A stretch of 64,000 nucleotides of DNA from CAYNJF01 sp964397555 (GTDB taxonomy: Bacteria; Pseudomonadota; Gammaproteobacteria; Berkiellales; Berkiellaceae), in NCBI GenBank assembly GCA_964397555.1, contig CAYNJF010000001.1, positions 62,001 to 126,000 of the forward strand. Direction: 5' to 3'. The notes beneath the pieces were generated by a model. It was not told the DNA's origin. It did no database searches and saw only the letters and a list, made by a program, of their open reading frames with translations. The position numbers and the translations under genes are program-made. Positions 15,222-24,579 of the stretch are shown piece by piece (within the stretch, counting starts at the first letter, position 1; every line of letters begins with the position of its first letter).

Positions 15222-17908
15222 CTAGCCTTGCCCAGGACGCACACGATTATCTCTGGATGCCTCAATTTCCTCGCGCAGCTGGCTTAACTCCATCAAGGCA
15301 GTTTGAATCGACTGGATGTCACTGACTGGAACCTCAATATTTAACTGTGTGGCACGCTCCATGTACTCAACATAGGCTCTCTCTAGGAGATCTAAATTCT
15401 CTTCTAATCGCCCCTCTTTGGGAGAAAGCCCAACTGCGATCTTTTGGAGATTTTCCACTTTGATAAGGAGTTCATCGAATACCTCATCAATAAGCCTTGT
15501 CCTATTATCAAGCTCTTTTCGTTGCTCTTTGGCTCTAACCCGAGCATTCAGTCTAAAAAAGCTTGGATTTCCAATTTTTGCAAGTTGGCGATTACGAATC
15601 GATTCGATTTGAGTTACCCGCTCTTGGTTATTTCTGCCTACTAAGAGGTTCGCATATGAGGCTCTCAAGTAATCAATGGCGACTTTCTTCTCAGAATTTA
15701 ACTGCTCTTTGGCTCTAGCCTCAGCTTCTGCTCGAGCTTGTGCCTCTGCCTCAGCTCGGGCTTGCGCTTCGGCTTGGGCTCTGGCTTGTGCTTCAGCTCG
15801 CGCCTTGGCTTCTGCCTCAGCTCGCGCTTTNNNNNNNNNNNNNNNNNNNNNNNNNNNNNNNNNNNNNNNNNNNNNNNNNNNNNNNNNNNNNNNNNNNNNN
15901 NNNNNNNNNNNNNNNNNNNNNNNNNNNNNNGGGCTCTGGCTTGTGCTTCAGCTCGCGCCTTGGCTTCTGCCTCAGCTCGCGCTTTTGCCTCTGCCTCGGC
16001 TCGCGCTTTTGCCTCTGCCTCGGCTCGCGCTTTCGCTTCGGCCTCGGCTCGCGCTTTTGCCTCTGCCTCGGCTCGCGCTTTTGCCTCTGCTTCGGCTCGG
16101 GCTCTCTCTTCTGCTTCGGCTCGCGCTTTCTCTTCGGCCTCAGCTCGGGCTTTCTCTTCTGCCTCGGCTCGCGCTCTCGCTTCTGCTTCGGCTCGTGCTT
16201 TGGCTTCTGCCTCGGCTCGCGCTTTGGCTTCTGCCTCGGCTCGCGCTTTCGCTTCGGCCTCGGCTCGCGCTTTCGCTTCGGCCTCAGCTCTGGCCTTGGC
16301 TTCTTCTGCTCGGGCTTTAGCTTCTGCTTCGGCTCGGGCTTTAGCTTCTGCTTCTGCTCGGGCTCGCGCCTCTGATTGGGCTCTCGCTTCTGCTTCGGCT
16401 CGCGCTTTGGCTTCTGCTTCGGCTCGCGCTTTGGCTTCTGCCTCGGCTCGGGCTCGCGCCTCTGCTTGGGCTCTCGCTTCTGCTTCGGCTCGGGCTCGCG
16501 CCTCTGCTTGGGCTCTCGCTTCTGCTTCCGCTCGTGCTTTGGCTTCTGCCTCGGCTTGTGCTTTAGCCTCAGCCAGAGCGCGCGCTTGTGCTTCAGCCTG
16601 GGATCTTGCTTGTGCTTCGGCCTCAGCTCGCGCTTTGGCTTCTTCCTCGGCCCGCGCTAGCGCCATAGCTTCAGCACGTACTCTAGCCTCTTGTTCGTCT
16701 AATAATTGATGCTCTGTTGTTGATGTGGCTTGGCTTATTTCTGGTACCTGATGTAAATCAACATCCATCCCTTCAACCGATGAATCATCACTTAAACTCA
16801 TATCTTCAAGTTCATCTCGCCAAGGGATAGTGTCATCATAAATTTGTACAACAGCAACTATATCTTGAGTATCAACCTGACTTCCTTCAACAGTAGGATG
16901 AAATTGATCGATAAATTCTAGTATGTCTTCCATCGTAATCTCATCCATTCGAGCCATGTTAGCCTCAAGGTATGGATTAAAAAAGGTGGACACTAAATTC
17001 TGAGTTGTAGGGAAGTCTGGCGGAGCAAACTCACTTGCTGACGCTTGTTTTTTTGCAACTTTTTTAATCGATTCTGCATTTAGTCCTTGCTCAGCTTGAA
17101 CTCTATCGTTCAAAAGCTCTAAAGCATCTTTAATCTTCCACAAGGAAATTGAATCCAGGGCCCCATCAAGACATCCCTGCCATCGCGGCAAATTAAAAAA
17201 CTCTTCTACCAAATCGTTTTCTTCAGCAAAGGCATAGTTTTCACCCAAGTTAAACACGACCATTTCAAGTGCATAATCAATTCCAAAACTAAACATGGAC
17301 GAAAAAGGATCATATTTATGTCCATAGATCTCAATTTTTTCAAGGGGATCCGATGTTTGTGCCATTAGCCTAGCCATTCGACCTCCCATTCGACTTCGAC
17401 CAGAACTACGAGTAGAGGGGACAATGGGGCTGGTTGGCTTTGAGGAGTCAGCTTTGGTGACTCCACGACGAGCACATCTGATGTAATCATCGCAAATGCT
17501 TTCGACCGTTTTAGAAAAGTCTAAGTCTAATCGCTGAACAGCTTTTACAACTTGTATCAGATATTCAGACTGCGTCATTCCCTCGCCGATGCGAACCGCA
17601 TCTCTTTTAATGGTGGTTGCCTCTAAGCGTGCCAACATATCTTCGTAAAACGCTTGATTGTGCCTAGACTTGCGCTCTGATGCTTTTTCCATCATATGGT
17701 CTTTGTAGGCTTGAGCGAGCCTGATTCTTGCTGGACCGGTAAGTTGGTTCTTCTCAGTATGGGAAAATCGTTTAAAGTCGTCCCATGTTAATTGGGCCAG
17801 TTCATCAGATCTCATGGCCTGAATCCTAGGAATGCTGTAGGTTGACACAGTCTTCTCCGAACTTAATTCAAGTGCTCTTTTGACACGATCAAAGCTTGTA
17901 AGTTCCAT
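15222..17908 (-). CDS. Large Ala/Glu/Lys/Arg octapeptide-repeat protein (contains assembly gap)
   Basis: One gene interrupted by 100 Ns at 15831-15930. The frames on either side differ only because the N run has an arbitrary length. The N-terminal 400 or so residues are soluble and helical, with no recognised domain. Next comes a long run of an 8-residue repeat close to RAEAEAKA, about 40 copies including the gap. The C-terminal 160 residues, starting KEQLNSEKKVAIDYL, are again helical. The repeat should form a very long charged helix, as in TolA domain II or single-alpha-helix spacers. No signal peptide. The ATG at 17908 lacks a ribosome-binding site; a GTG at 17947 is the alternative. Function unknown; a secreted effector is possible but unproven. 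Confidence 0.7.
15700..16690. repeat. 24-bp tandem repeat array encoding the octapeptide
   Basis: Degenerate tandem array with a 24-bp period; copies differ mainly at synonymous or Lys/Arg/Glu-swapping positions. It is purely coding, within the gene at 15222-17908. The repeat also keeps other frames open on both strands, which creates long spurious reading frames. Copy number is unreliable because of the N gap. Confidence 0.9.
15831..15930. other. Assembly gap (100 N) flanked by an exact 55-bp duplicate
   Basis: Bases 15776-15830 on the left and 15931-15985 on the right are identical over 55 bp. Removing the Ns and one copy deletes 155 bp and brings the two coding frames back into register. 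This looks like two contig ends sharing a 55-mer that were scaffolded without being merged. Confidence 0.85.
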
Positions 17909-17994
17909 CGACGTTTTATCGTTGAGTATGCGGATGTGAATTAACACTCATTAGGATCCCTACCACGCTTTTGTCTCTCGATCGCAACGCTCTG

Positions 17995-18023
17995 TCTATA
18001 AGAGATACTGATGTTTCATTCAA
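17995..18023 (-). promoter_or_regulatory. Sigma-70 promoter of the repeat-protein gene
   Basis: Minus-strand -35 TTGAAT (18023-18018), 17-bp spacer and -10 TATAGA (18000-17995). It predicts a leader of about 80 nt containing an 11-codon reading frame (17951-17916). Confidence 0.65.
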
Positions 18024-18065
18024 CCATGATAAGTTGACCCTAATACATACTAGGAGTCTTATTAA

Positions 18066-18680
18066 ATGAGCGTTACTGGACCAGAAATATATGCTCGTTG
18101 GAAACAACTTGCCGACGACAACAATGCTCCAATGGGTGTTTATGCAACCATTGAGACCGTTCGCCACTTAGATGAATATGGGGCTACTCATGCGGTCATT
18201 ATTGCAGCCCTTTTTGCCTCTTATGATGACTATCGTACTTTGCCAAAATACATGAGAAACATTGATCCAGACTTTAAAGCATTAGAGATGAAATTAACGG
18301 GTTACTATCCATCCGCGCATGTCGATGAGCATGGAAATCAAAAAGGTGGTGATGAAGAACTAATTACTGACACCGTTCCCTTACACCTGGAACTTGACTT
18401 ACAGAGCTTAGATCTCACCCACTCACAACTTAAACCCTTGAGTGTTGAGGAAAAATTTAAAGCCATGTTCAGTGAAGACGTAGAGCAGTTTAAATTTCAA
18501 ATAGAGACTCTAGTTCATGCTAGTGGACCAGAACTTATTTTCGGCGGTAAAAGTATTTTAAGCTCTGGGTGCTTTGCTGCTAGAAAGGCTAAGTTAGAAG
18601 TTGAATATTGTAAAATGCTATCTGAGGAGACTCCCGGAGAGGAAACTACCAAAGAGCAGAACCCAAGACCTATAAAATAA
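18066..18680 (+). CDS. Unknown soluble protein, divergent from the repeat protein
   Basis: 204 residues with an AGGAG ribosome-binding site 10 nt before the ATG. The N-terminus (GPEIYARWKQLADDNNAPMG) is helical, with no signal peptide and no membrane segment. The C-terminal end is polar and glutamate-rich (SEETPGEETTKEQNPRPIK), which loosely resembles the E-rich tails of some type IV secretion effectors in this order; that is speculation. It shares a 157-bp divergent region with the repeat-protein gene and ends in a strong terminator. Confidence 0.65.
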   Translation: MSVTGPEIYARWKQLADDNNAPMGVYATIETVRHLDEYGATHAVIIAALFASYDDYRTLPKYMRNIDPDFKALEMKLTGYYPSAHVDEHGNQKGGDEELITDTVPLHLELDLQSLDLTHSQLKPLSVEEKFKAMFSEDVEQFKFQIETLVHASGPELIFGGKSILSSGCFAARKAKLEVEYCKMLSEETPGEETTKEQNPRPIK

Positions 18681-18706
18681 AAAAACCGGCTAAGCCGGTT
18701 TTTTTA
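18678..18706. terminator. Bidirectional Rho-independent terminator
   Basis: AAAACCGGC-TTA/TAA-GCCGGTTTT hairpin with an A run on the left and a T run on the right. It serves the plus-strand gene at 18066-18680 and the minus-strand sspB, whose stop codon overlaps its edge. Confidence 0.9.
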
Positions 18707-19138
18707 TTTCACCACAGTCAAGGTAGGTCGTTTACCGCCTTTGGACTTCGTATCTTTCGATTTGGAGTCCGAGCTTTTCACCGCTTTTGGCCCACCGCCA
18801 CTTGGTGGAGGCGTCTCATCTTCATTTTCCTCATCATCTTTGAAGACCATACCGCGACCATTTTCTTTGGCGTAAATCGCCTCAACGGCACGACAAGGGG
18901 CATAGATGTTGTAAGGGACGCCTTTGAAACGCGCACTGAACTCCACATGATCATTGGCCATCAATAAGCCTTTGATGGAATTCGGAGAGATGTTTAAGAC
19001 AATGCGTCCGTTCTCTACAAACTCAGTTGGCACGCACACATCAGGATGATCTGCGTTTAGCACAATGTACGGGGTGAAGTTATTATCTAAGATCCACTCG
19101 TAAAAGGCTCTGAGTAAGTAGGGGCGGCTCGATGTCAT
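18704..19138 (-). CDS. sspB: SspB, ClpXP adaptor
   Basis: Delivers ssrA-tagged and other substrates to ClpXP. 144 residues. The N-terminal domain begins SSRPYLLRAFYEWILDNNFTPYI and includes IVLNISPNSIKGL and FSARFKGVPYNIYAP. The linker is acidic and disordered. The C-terminus (KRPTLTVVK) matches the short ClpX-binding tail of SspB. It overlaps sspA by 4 nt, the usual sspA-sspB order. Confidence 0.95.
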   Translation of the reverse strand: MTSSRPYLLRAFYEWILDNNFTPYIVLNADHPDVCVPTEFVENGRIVLNISPNSIKGLLMANDHVEFSARFKGVPYNIYAPCRAVEAIYAKENGRGMVFKDDEENEDETPPPSGGGPKAVKSSDSKSKDTKSKGGKRPTLTVVK

Positions 19139-19767
19139 AACTCGTTCATCGCTCTTTCAGCGTCAGTTAAACTGACTTGGAAAGATTCACGCTCAAACAA
19201 ACGTTTCGCATAAGCAGAAACTGATTTAATTTGAGGGGGTATTTCAATGCCCATTAGATTCAAGCGCCAGAACAAAGGAGCAATTGCGCAATCAACCAGT
19301 GAGAACTCTTCACTTAAGAAATAAGGAGCATCATCAAAGAGTGGTGCTACCGAGATGATGCTATCTCTTAGTGCCGTTCTTGCTTTGTCCTGCTCAGCTT
19401 CGTCCGTGGGTCGTAAAATCTTGTTCATCAGCGTGTACCAATCACGATTCACACGATGCAACAACAAACGACTCTTGGCTCGCGCCACAGGATAAACGGG
19501 CATCAATGGGGGATGCGGAAAACGCTCATCAAGGTATTCCATGATGATTTCAGATCCATACAGAACGAGATCACGATCAACCAAGGTTGGAACTGTGCTG
19601 TACGGATTGATCTCCATCAATGAGTCCGGAAGATTGTTCTCATCAATGTTGCAAGTATCGTAAGTGACACCCTTTTCCGCTAGAACAATGCGTGTGCGAT
19701 GACTGTAAGCATCCGCTGGTCCAGAATATAAGGTCATGACCGAACGCTTATTCGCCACAACTGCCAT
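19135..19767 (-). CDS. sspA: SspA, stringent starvation protein A (GST-like, RNA polymerase-associated)
   Basis: GST-fold protein that binds RNA polymerase rather than acting as a transferase. The ATG at 19767 (MAVVANKRSVMTLYSG), with GGGGG upstream, is used instead of a TTG 33 nt earlier. The thioredoxin-like N-terminal half includes NPYSTVPTLVDRDLVLYGSEIIMEYLDERFPHPPLMP. The helical C-terminal half contains FSLVDCAIAPLFWRL. It directly follows petC, as in many gammaproteobacteria. Confidence 0.94.
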   Translation of the reverse strand: MAVVANKRSVMTLYSGPADAYSHRTRIVLAEKGVTYDTCNIDENNLPDSLMEINPYSTVPTLVDRDLVLYGSEIIMEYLDERFPHPPLMPVYPVARAKSRLLLHRVNRDWYTLMNKILRPTDEAEQDKARTALRDSIISVAPLFDDAPYFLSEEFSLVDCAIAPLFWRLNLMGIEIPPQIKSVSAYAKRLFERESFQVSLTDAERAMNEL

Positions 19768-19781
19768 AAAAAAGCCCCCGC

Positions 19782-20552
19782 TTAATGAACGTCCTTCCAA
19801 AACTCGCGTTTAAGCGCGTATAGGAAAGAAGTAAGGATTACTAAAAATAAAATAACGAATACGCCCATTCGAGTCCGCTTTTCCTTAGCCGGCTCACCAA
19901 CATATTCAAGGAAGTTCACTAAATCGGTCATTGCTCGGTCATACTGCTCTGCATTGAGTTGACCAGCTTTAACTAATTTCAATCCTGTAACTTCTTGTTT
20001 TTCTATCTGCTTATCACCATCTTGAACCATGACGGTCTTCAAAATGGGTTCTTGATAGCCCTGCATGTCTAATAGCACATGAGGCATACCAACGTCAGGA
20101 AAAACGGTGTTATTCACGCCCCAAGGTCTTGATTCATCAACATAAAAAGCCTTGAGATAAGAATACACCCAATGTTTGCCACGAGTTCGGGTCACAAGCG
20201 TCAAATCTGGAGGGTTAACCCCAAACCACTTGGCTCCGTCCTCCGCCGGCATACTGTTGTGAATCTTATCAGTAACTTTGTCAGTTACAAAATTTAAGTT
20301 AGCTTGAATTATGTCTTCTAACACATTTCCTTCTTCATCCAGGGCACCAATGTACTCTCCGACCTGGTTGTAACGGGTATATTGAAGACTATGACAAGCT
20401 TGGCACTTGTTCATGTAAATCTGAGCGCCCCGCTGAAGAGAAGCCTTATCTCTGAGATTATTATTCACATGCTCAAGTGGCACCGCCGGGCCGCCTGCGG
20501 CCCAGCTTCCCATGGATGCGAACAATAAGCCGATCGTTAGTAATTTTCTCAT
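19782..20552 (-). CDS. petC: Cytochrome c1 of the bc1 complex
   Basis: 256 residues with a cleavable Sec signal (about 1-18). Covalent haem motif CQACH at 50-54, the QYTRYNQVG region and one C-terminal membrane anchor (about 232-248) that ends KREFWKDVH. It passes electrons from the Rieske protein to a soluble or membrane cytochrome. Its start overlaps the petB stop by 1 nt (TGATG). Confidence 0.95.
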   Translation of the reverse strand: MRKLLTIGLLFASMGSWAAGGPAVPLEHVNNNLRDKASLQRGAQIYMNKCQACHSLQYTRYNQVGEYIGALDEEGNVLEDIIQANLNFVTDKVTDKIHNSMPAEDGAKWFGVNPPDLTLVTRTRGKHWVYSYLKAFYVDESRPWGVNNTVFPDVGMPHVLLDMQGYQEPILKTVMVQDGDKQIEKQEVTGLKLVKAGQLNAEQYDRAMTDLVNFLEYVGEPAKEKRTRMGVFVILFLVILTSFLYALKREFWKDVH

Positions 20553-21796
20553 CAGTAATTCACCCTCGATGGCAATGGCTTCGTCTTTTCAAAACGCGTG
20601 TAAAAAGGCAAAGCTATGAAAAATCCAAAGTAAAGCACGGAGAATGCTTGCGCCGCGAACGTTCTCAATGGCGTTGGGGCCATCATTCCTAAGTAACCTA
20701 GGGAGATGAAGCTAACCACAAACATCGCGAGCAAGAACTTGTACCCTGCGCCACGGTAGCGGATGGAGCGCACAGGCTGTCTGTCCAACCAAGGAAGCAC
20801 AAACAAGAAGGCTATCGCCGCCCCCATGGCGACAACACCACCTAACTTGTCGGGAACTGCACGTAAAATGGCATAAAATGGCGTCATGTACCAAACAGGC
20901 GCAATATGTTCTGGCGTCTTCATTGGGTTAGCTGGCTCAAAGTTAGGAGCCTCAAGGAAGAAACCACCTCCATCAGGAATAAAGAACATAATGGAACAGA
21001 ATACAATGGCAAACACACCAAAACCAAACAAGTCTTTGACGGTGTAGTATGGGTGGAAATTAATCCCATCCACAGGTTTACCGTTCTCATCTTTATTGGC
21101 CTTGATATCAATGCCGTCTGGGTTGTTTGAGCCGGTCTCATGAAGCGCGGTCAAATGCAAAGCCACCAGCAATAAGAAGACCAAAGGTACCGCCACAACG
21201 TGCATGGCGAAGAATCGGTTCAATGTTGCATCGGAAATGGCATAATCACCGCGGATCCAAAGGGCAATACCATCACCAATAAATGGGATGGCCTCAAACA
21301 AAGAGGTAATTACTTTAGCGCCCCAGAAGGACATCTGCCCCCAGGGAAGAAGATAACCAAAGAAAGCCTCTGCCATAAGGCACAAGTAAATGGCCATACC
21401 AAGAAGCCACAATAATTCTCTTGGCTTTTTGTACGAGCCATACAACATCGCTCTGAACATATGTAGATAGATGACAGCAAAGAAGGCGGAAGCTCCCGTC
21501 GAATGCATATAGCGAAGTATCCATCCCATGGGGACGTCACGCATGATGTACTCAACCGATGCAAACGCTTCCTGAGCAGATGGCTTATAGTGCATGGCTA
21601 ACCAAATGCCTGTCACCAACTGCATAACAAGCACAAGCAAGGCTAAAGAACCAAAGTAGTACCAAAAATTAAAGTTTTTTGGTGCGTAGTACTCGGACAA
21701 GTGTTCTTTGAAAAACTTGGACGCTGGAAAACGCTCATCAACCCAACCAAGCAAGCCGTTTGCGGCGCCTGCGATTCTTCCTGATTCATTATTCAT
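20552..21796 (-). CDS. petB: Cytochrome b of the bc1 complex
   Basis: 414-residue membrane subunit that oxidises ubiquinol and carries both b haems. It has about eight helices, with YLHMFRAMLYGSYKKPRELLW and GYLLPWGQMSFWGA in the first half and a second haem-ligand region FFAMHVVAVPLVFLLLVALHL. The Qo-site motif reads PVWY in place of the mitochondrial PEWY; to my recollection this variant occurs in other proteobacteria. One nt separates it from petA. Confidence 0.97.
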   Translation of the reverse strand: MNNESGRIAGAANGLLGWVDERFPASKFFKEHLSEYYAPKNFNFWYYFGSLALLVLVMQLVTGIWLAMHYKPSAQEAFASVEYIMRDVPMGWILRYMHSTGASAFFAVIYLHMFRAMLYGSYKKPRELLWLLGMAIYLCLMAEAFFGYLLPWGQMSFWGAKVITSLFEAIPFIGDGIALWIRGDYAISDATLNRFFAMHVVAVPLVFLLLVALHLTALHETGSNNPDGIDIKANKDENGKPVDGINFHPYYTVKDLFGFGVFAIVFCSIMFFIPDGGGFFLEAPNFEPANPMKTPEHIAPVWYMTPFYAILRAVPDKLGGVVAMGAAIAFLFVLPWLDRQPVRSIRYRGAGYKFLLAMFVVSFISLGYLGMMAPTPLRTFAAQAFSVLYFGFFIALPFYTRFEKTKPLPSRVNY

Positions 21797-21797
21797 A

Positions 21798-22385
21798 TCA
21801 AGCTACCTTTTGATCTTCCCCGATGAGAATGACATTGTCCGCAACGTAACGATGAGGTGGAACCGGTAAATTCAAAGGAGCAGGCACCCCTTTGTACACA
21901 CGCCCTGCCAAATCAAACTTGGACCCATGACATGGGCAGAAAAAACCACCTTGCCAGCTTGGTTCAATGGCGCCTAACTCAGGTCGGTAGTTTGGAACAC
22001 AACCTAAGTGAGTGCATAAACCAATAAGCACCAAAAACTCTTCTTTGATGGAGCGATAAGGATTCTTCGCATACTCAGGCTGCTGATCTTCGACTGAGTC
22101 TGGATCTCTTAAGATCTTATCCATCCCAGCCAAACGTGAAATCGCCGATTCTGGTCGACGTATTACCCAGATGGGATTACCACGCCACTCGACGGTAACC
22201 TGAGATCCAACCTCAAGCCCACTCACATCTACCTCAACAGGAGCACCTAAAGCTCTCGCTCTCGCACTTGGCATCCATGACGCGATAAAAGGACTTACCG
22301 CTGCTGCCGCTCCAACTCCACCAATAACAACCGAAGCCGCCGTCAAAAATTTACGTCGTCCGGTATTCACACTGTCCTTACTCAT
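21798..22385 (-). CDS. petA: Rieske iron-sulfur subunit of the bc1 complex
   Basis: 195 residues. It has a twin-arginine signal/anchor (GRRKFLTAASV, Arg10-Arg11) followed by a membrane helix, consistent with Tat export of the folded 2Fe-2S domain. Cluster ligands lie in CTHLGC and CPCHGSKFD. First gene of petA-petB-petC; the 153 bp upstream contain several weak promoter-like matches but none clear enough to call. Confidence 0.97.
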   Translation of the reverse strand: MSKDSVNTGRRKFLTAASVVIGGVGAAAAVSPFIASWMPSARARALGAPVEVDVSGLEVGSQVTVEWRGNPIWVIRRPESAISRLAGMDKILRDPDSVEDQQPEYAKNPYRSIKEEFLVLIGLCTHLGCVPNYRPELGAIEPSWQGGFFCPCHGSKFDLAGRVYKGVPAPLNLPVPPHRYVADNVILIGEDQKVA

Positions 22386-22538
22386 TCAAATAGACTCCCG
22401 AGGGAATAATGTAAGTAATTATTCAAACACTAAGATTGACCTCAGCACATAGCGTGCCAATCCTAACACAAATCAATACCCTTTGTTCACTATTAACCGT
22501 AAAGTTCGTGACCAAAAGAGTATTGAAAAAACTTTTTT

Positions 22539-23339
22539 TTAATTTTGAGACCACACTAAGTCTGGGTCGATGCGCTCTTGATTTAAGATGACACCAAAAT
22601 GCAAATGAGGCCCCGTAGCTCTGCCCGTTTTTCCTACGGTTCCAATCACTTCTTTTGCATCAACGTTTTGCTGTTCTTGCACACTCACTTCATCAAGATG
22701 AGCATAGATCGTTTGCAGTCCTTGACCATGATCAATCACAACGGTGTTACCTGTATAAAAGTGATTACCCACAAGCGTGACCACACCCGAGGCTGAAGCT
22801 TCAATAGGCGTTCCAATGGGCGCTGCAATATCAATTCCACGATGGGGTGAGCGTCTTTGACCATTGTAGAATCGTTGAACACCAAACAATCCACTGATTC
22901 GCCCTTTTACTGGCTTGTACAGCACAAACGAAGACTCAGAAACAGGCAAGAAATTGGTCAAGGTTTCATTGAGTCGCTTGGACTCTCGACTAATACGCTT
23001 AAGGTGTTCTTTGTTGGGGGTCACTTTGGAATTATCCGCCAACGTAATGTATTGCGCAGGATACTCCTTATCATGAACCTCGAATGTGATGCGTGAATGT
23101 TTAGGGCCTACCTCAACGCTTGCGGGGCCAGGCTTTTGATGCAAAGGGATCCCCACAATCGCTACCCACTGATCGTGCTTCGCGTCAACGTAGACTTGAT
23201 TCCCTTTGAACATAACTTTGGGCTTTGATTCTTGGTTTGAACCAAGTGGAATACGAACAACCCCACCTGGCACAACTGATGTTTGTGCACAACAAGAAAA
23301 GGACAGCAACAGCAAAAAGAATACGGTAATATGTCTCAC
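22539..23339 (-). CDS. Periplasmic M23 (LytM-type) peptidase
   Basis: 266 residues with a Sec signal (about 1-18). An N-terminal beta-rich region precedes the peptidase domain from about residue 145. Zinc ligands are intact: His166 and Asp170 (HRGID) and His247 of HLHFG, plus His214 and His245 of the active site. It should therefore be catalytically active on peptidoglycan cross-bridges, unlike the degenerate EnvC/NlpD activators. It is followed divergently by the gene at 23365. Confidence 0.88.
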   Translation of the reverse strand: MRHITVFFLLLLSFSCCAQTSVVPGGVVRIPLGSNQESKPKVMFKGNQVYVDAKHDQWVAIVGIPLHQKPGPASVEVGPKHSRITFEVHDKEYPAQYITLADNSKVTPNKEHLKRISRESKRLNETLTNFLPVSESSFVLYKPVKGRISGLFGVQRFYNGQRRSPHRGIDIAAPIGTPIEASASGVVTLVGNHFYTGNTVVIDHGQGLQTIYAHLDEVSVQEQQNVDAKEVIGTVGKTGRATGPHLHFGVILNQERIDPDLVWSQN

Positions 23340-23364
23340 AAAAATCCCTTTAATGAGTTAATCT

Positions 23365-24579
23365 ATGAACTTGTTTTTTCCGCTTATCGTCCTGATTGCC
23401 TTTATTTGTTCGGCATGGCAGCAGCTTAGTGGCCCTGCATCGGAAATTTTACCGATGGACATCATGACCAAAGTCATTTTCGAAAGCTCTGAGAGTGCCG
23501 TCCAGCTAGCAATTGGCCTCATTGGGATTATGGCATTTTTCTTAGGCTTGATGAAAGTTGCAGAACAAGCTGGTTTACTAAGATTACTTGCCCGTGCGCT
23601 TTCTCCTATTTTAGTAAAACTTTTTCCGCAAGTCCCCAGTGATCATCCCGCCCAAGGCGCGATGGTGATGAACATCAGCGCTAACATGCTTGGGCTTGGT
23701 AATGCAGCAACGCCCTTTGGCATCAAAGCCATGAAAGAGTTGGAGACTTTGAATCAAAAGCCTGGTGTGGCAACCGATGCCATGATTATGTTTTTAGCGA
23801 TTAATACGTCGAGTGTCACCTTGATCCCGACGAAGGTTATCGCGCTTCGGGCGGCTGCCGAATCCACCAGTGCGGCCGCGATCATTGTTCCTACCTTATT
23901 CGCCACTTTAATTTCGACGCTCGTTGCCATCAGTTTGTGCTTGATGATGCAAGCACGCAGCAAAGACAAAGGGGAGTCTTGGCTGAGCTTGCCCTCTATC
24001 ATTGGTTTAGCGTTGTTCTTTAGCTTGATTCCATTAACCATCAGCTACGGTCAGACGATTGCGCCTTGGGTTGTGCCTTCGATGACGGTTTTTATTCTTC
24101 TTTTTGGTTACATGCAAAAAGTCTCGGTGTATGAATCCTTTGTCGAAGGCGCCAAAGAAGGGGTCATGGTTGCGGTCAAGATACTGCCCTATCTCGTCGC
24201 CATCTTAGTGGCCATTGGTTTGTTTAAAGCGTCTGGTGCGATGGATGCGTTGATTGGTTGGATAGCCCCAATTACGTCCAAAATTGGCATGCCGGCTGAG
24301 GCGTTGCCCATGGCTTTGATGCGCCCACTATCAGGCTCCGGCTCACTGGGCGTTTTGGGCTCTATTCTTAATGATCCCATGCTTGGCCCCGACTCTCACG
24401 CGGGTCTGTTGGCTTCAACATTGATGGGTTCAACGGAAACCACCTTTTACGTCATCGCGGTTTATTTTGGTGCGGTTCAAATCAAAAAATTACGCCACGC
24501 GCTTTGGGTGGCTTTGCTGGCCGATTTAAGTGCCATTTTGGCATCGGTGTTTATTGTGAATCTATGGTTTGATCTTTAA
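23365..24579 (+). CDS. SpmA/SpmB-like nucleoside-recognition (Gate) domain membrane protein
   Basis: 404-residue polytopic protein. The first half resembles SpmA (NISANMLGLGNAATPFGIKAMKEL, then INTSSVTLIPTKVIALRA) and the second SpmB (PLSGSGSLGVLGSI and STETTFYVIAVYFGAV), so it looks like an SpmA-SpmB fusion. The family is widespread outside spore formers and is thought to be transport-related; the substrate is unknown. Its 3' end overlaps the convergent gene by 4 nt. Confidence 0.85.
   Translation: MNLFFPLIVLIAFICSAWQQLSGPASEILPMDIMTKVIFESSESAVQLAIGLIGIMAFFLGLMKVAEQAGLLRLLARALSPILVKLFPQVPSDHPAQGAMVMNISANMLGLGNAATPFGIKAMKELETLNQKPGVATDAMIMFLAINTSSVTLIPTKVIALRAAAESTSAAAIIVPTLFATLISTLVAISLCLMMQARSKDKGESWLSLPSIIGLALFFSLIPLTISYGQTIAPWVVPSMTVFILLFGYMQKVSVYESFVEGAKEGVMVAVKILPYLVAILVAIGLFKASGAMDALIGWIAPITSKIGMPAEALPMALMRPLSGSGSLGVLGSILNDPMLGPDSHAGLLASTLMGSTETTFYVIAVYFGAVQIKKLRHALWVALLADLSAILASVFIVNLWFDL

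Noticed and set aside
15700..16690. CRISPR-like regular repeats
   Set aside because: The 24-bp units are contiguous with no unique spacers and encode a protein repeat.
15676..16709. Several long plus-strand reading frames (ASARA-, LPRLALS- and GSRF-like repeats)
   Set aside because: They are shadow frames kept open by the 24-bp repeat. Only the minus-strand frame has unique flanking domains, a promoter and a sensible start.
20886..20960. PVWY in place of PEWY in cytochrome b as a novelty
   Set aside because: To my recollection this Qo-motif variant occurs in other proteobacteria, so it is noted in the gene entry only.
22386..22538. Promoter of petABC
   Set aside because: Several partial -35/-10 pairs exist but none has both good hexamers and a 16-18 bp spacer, so no site was called.
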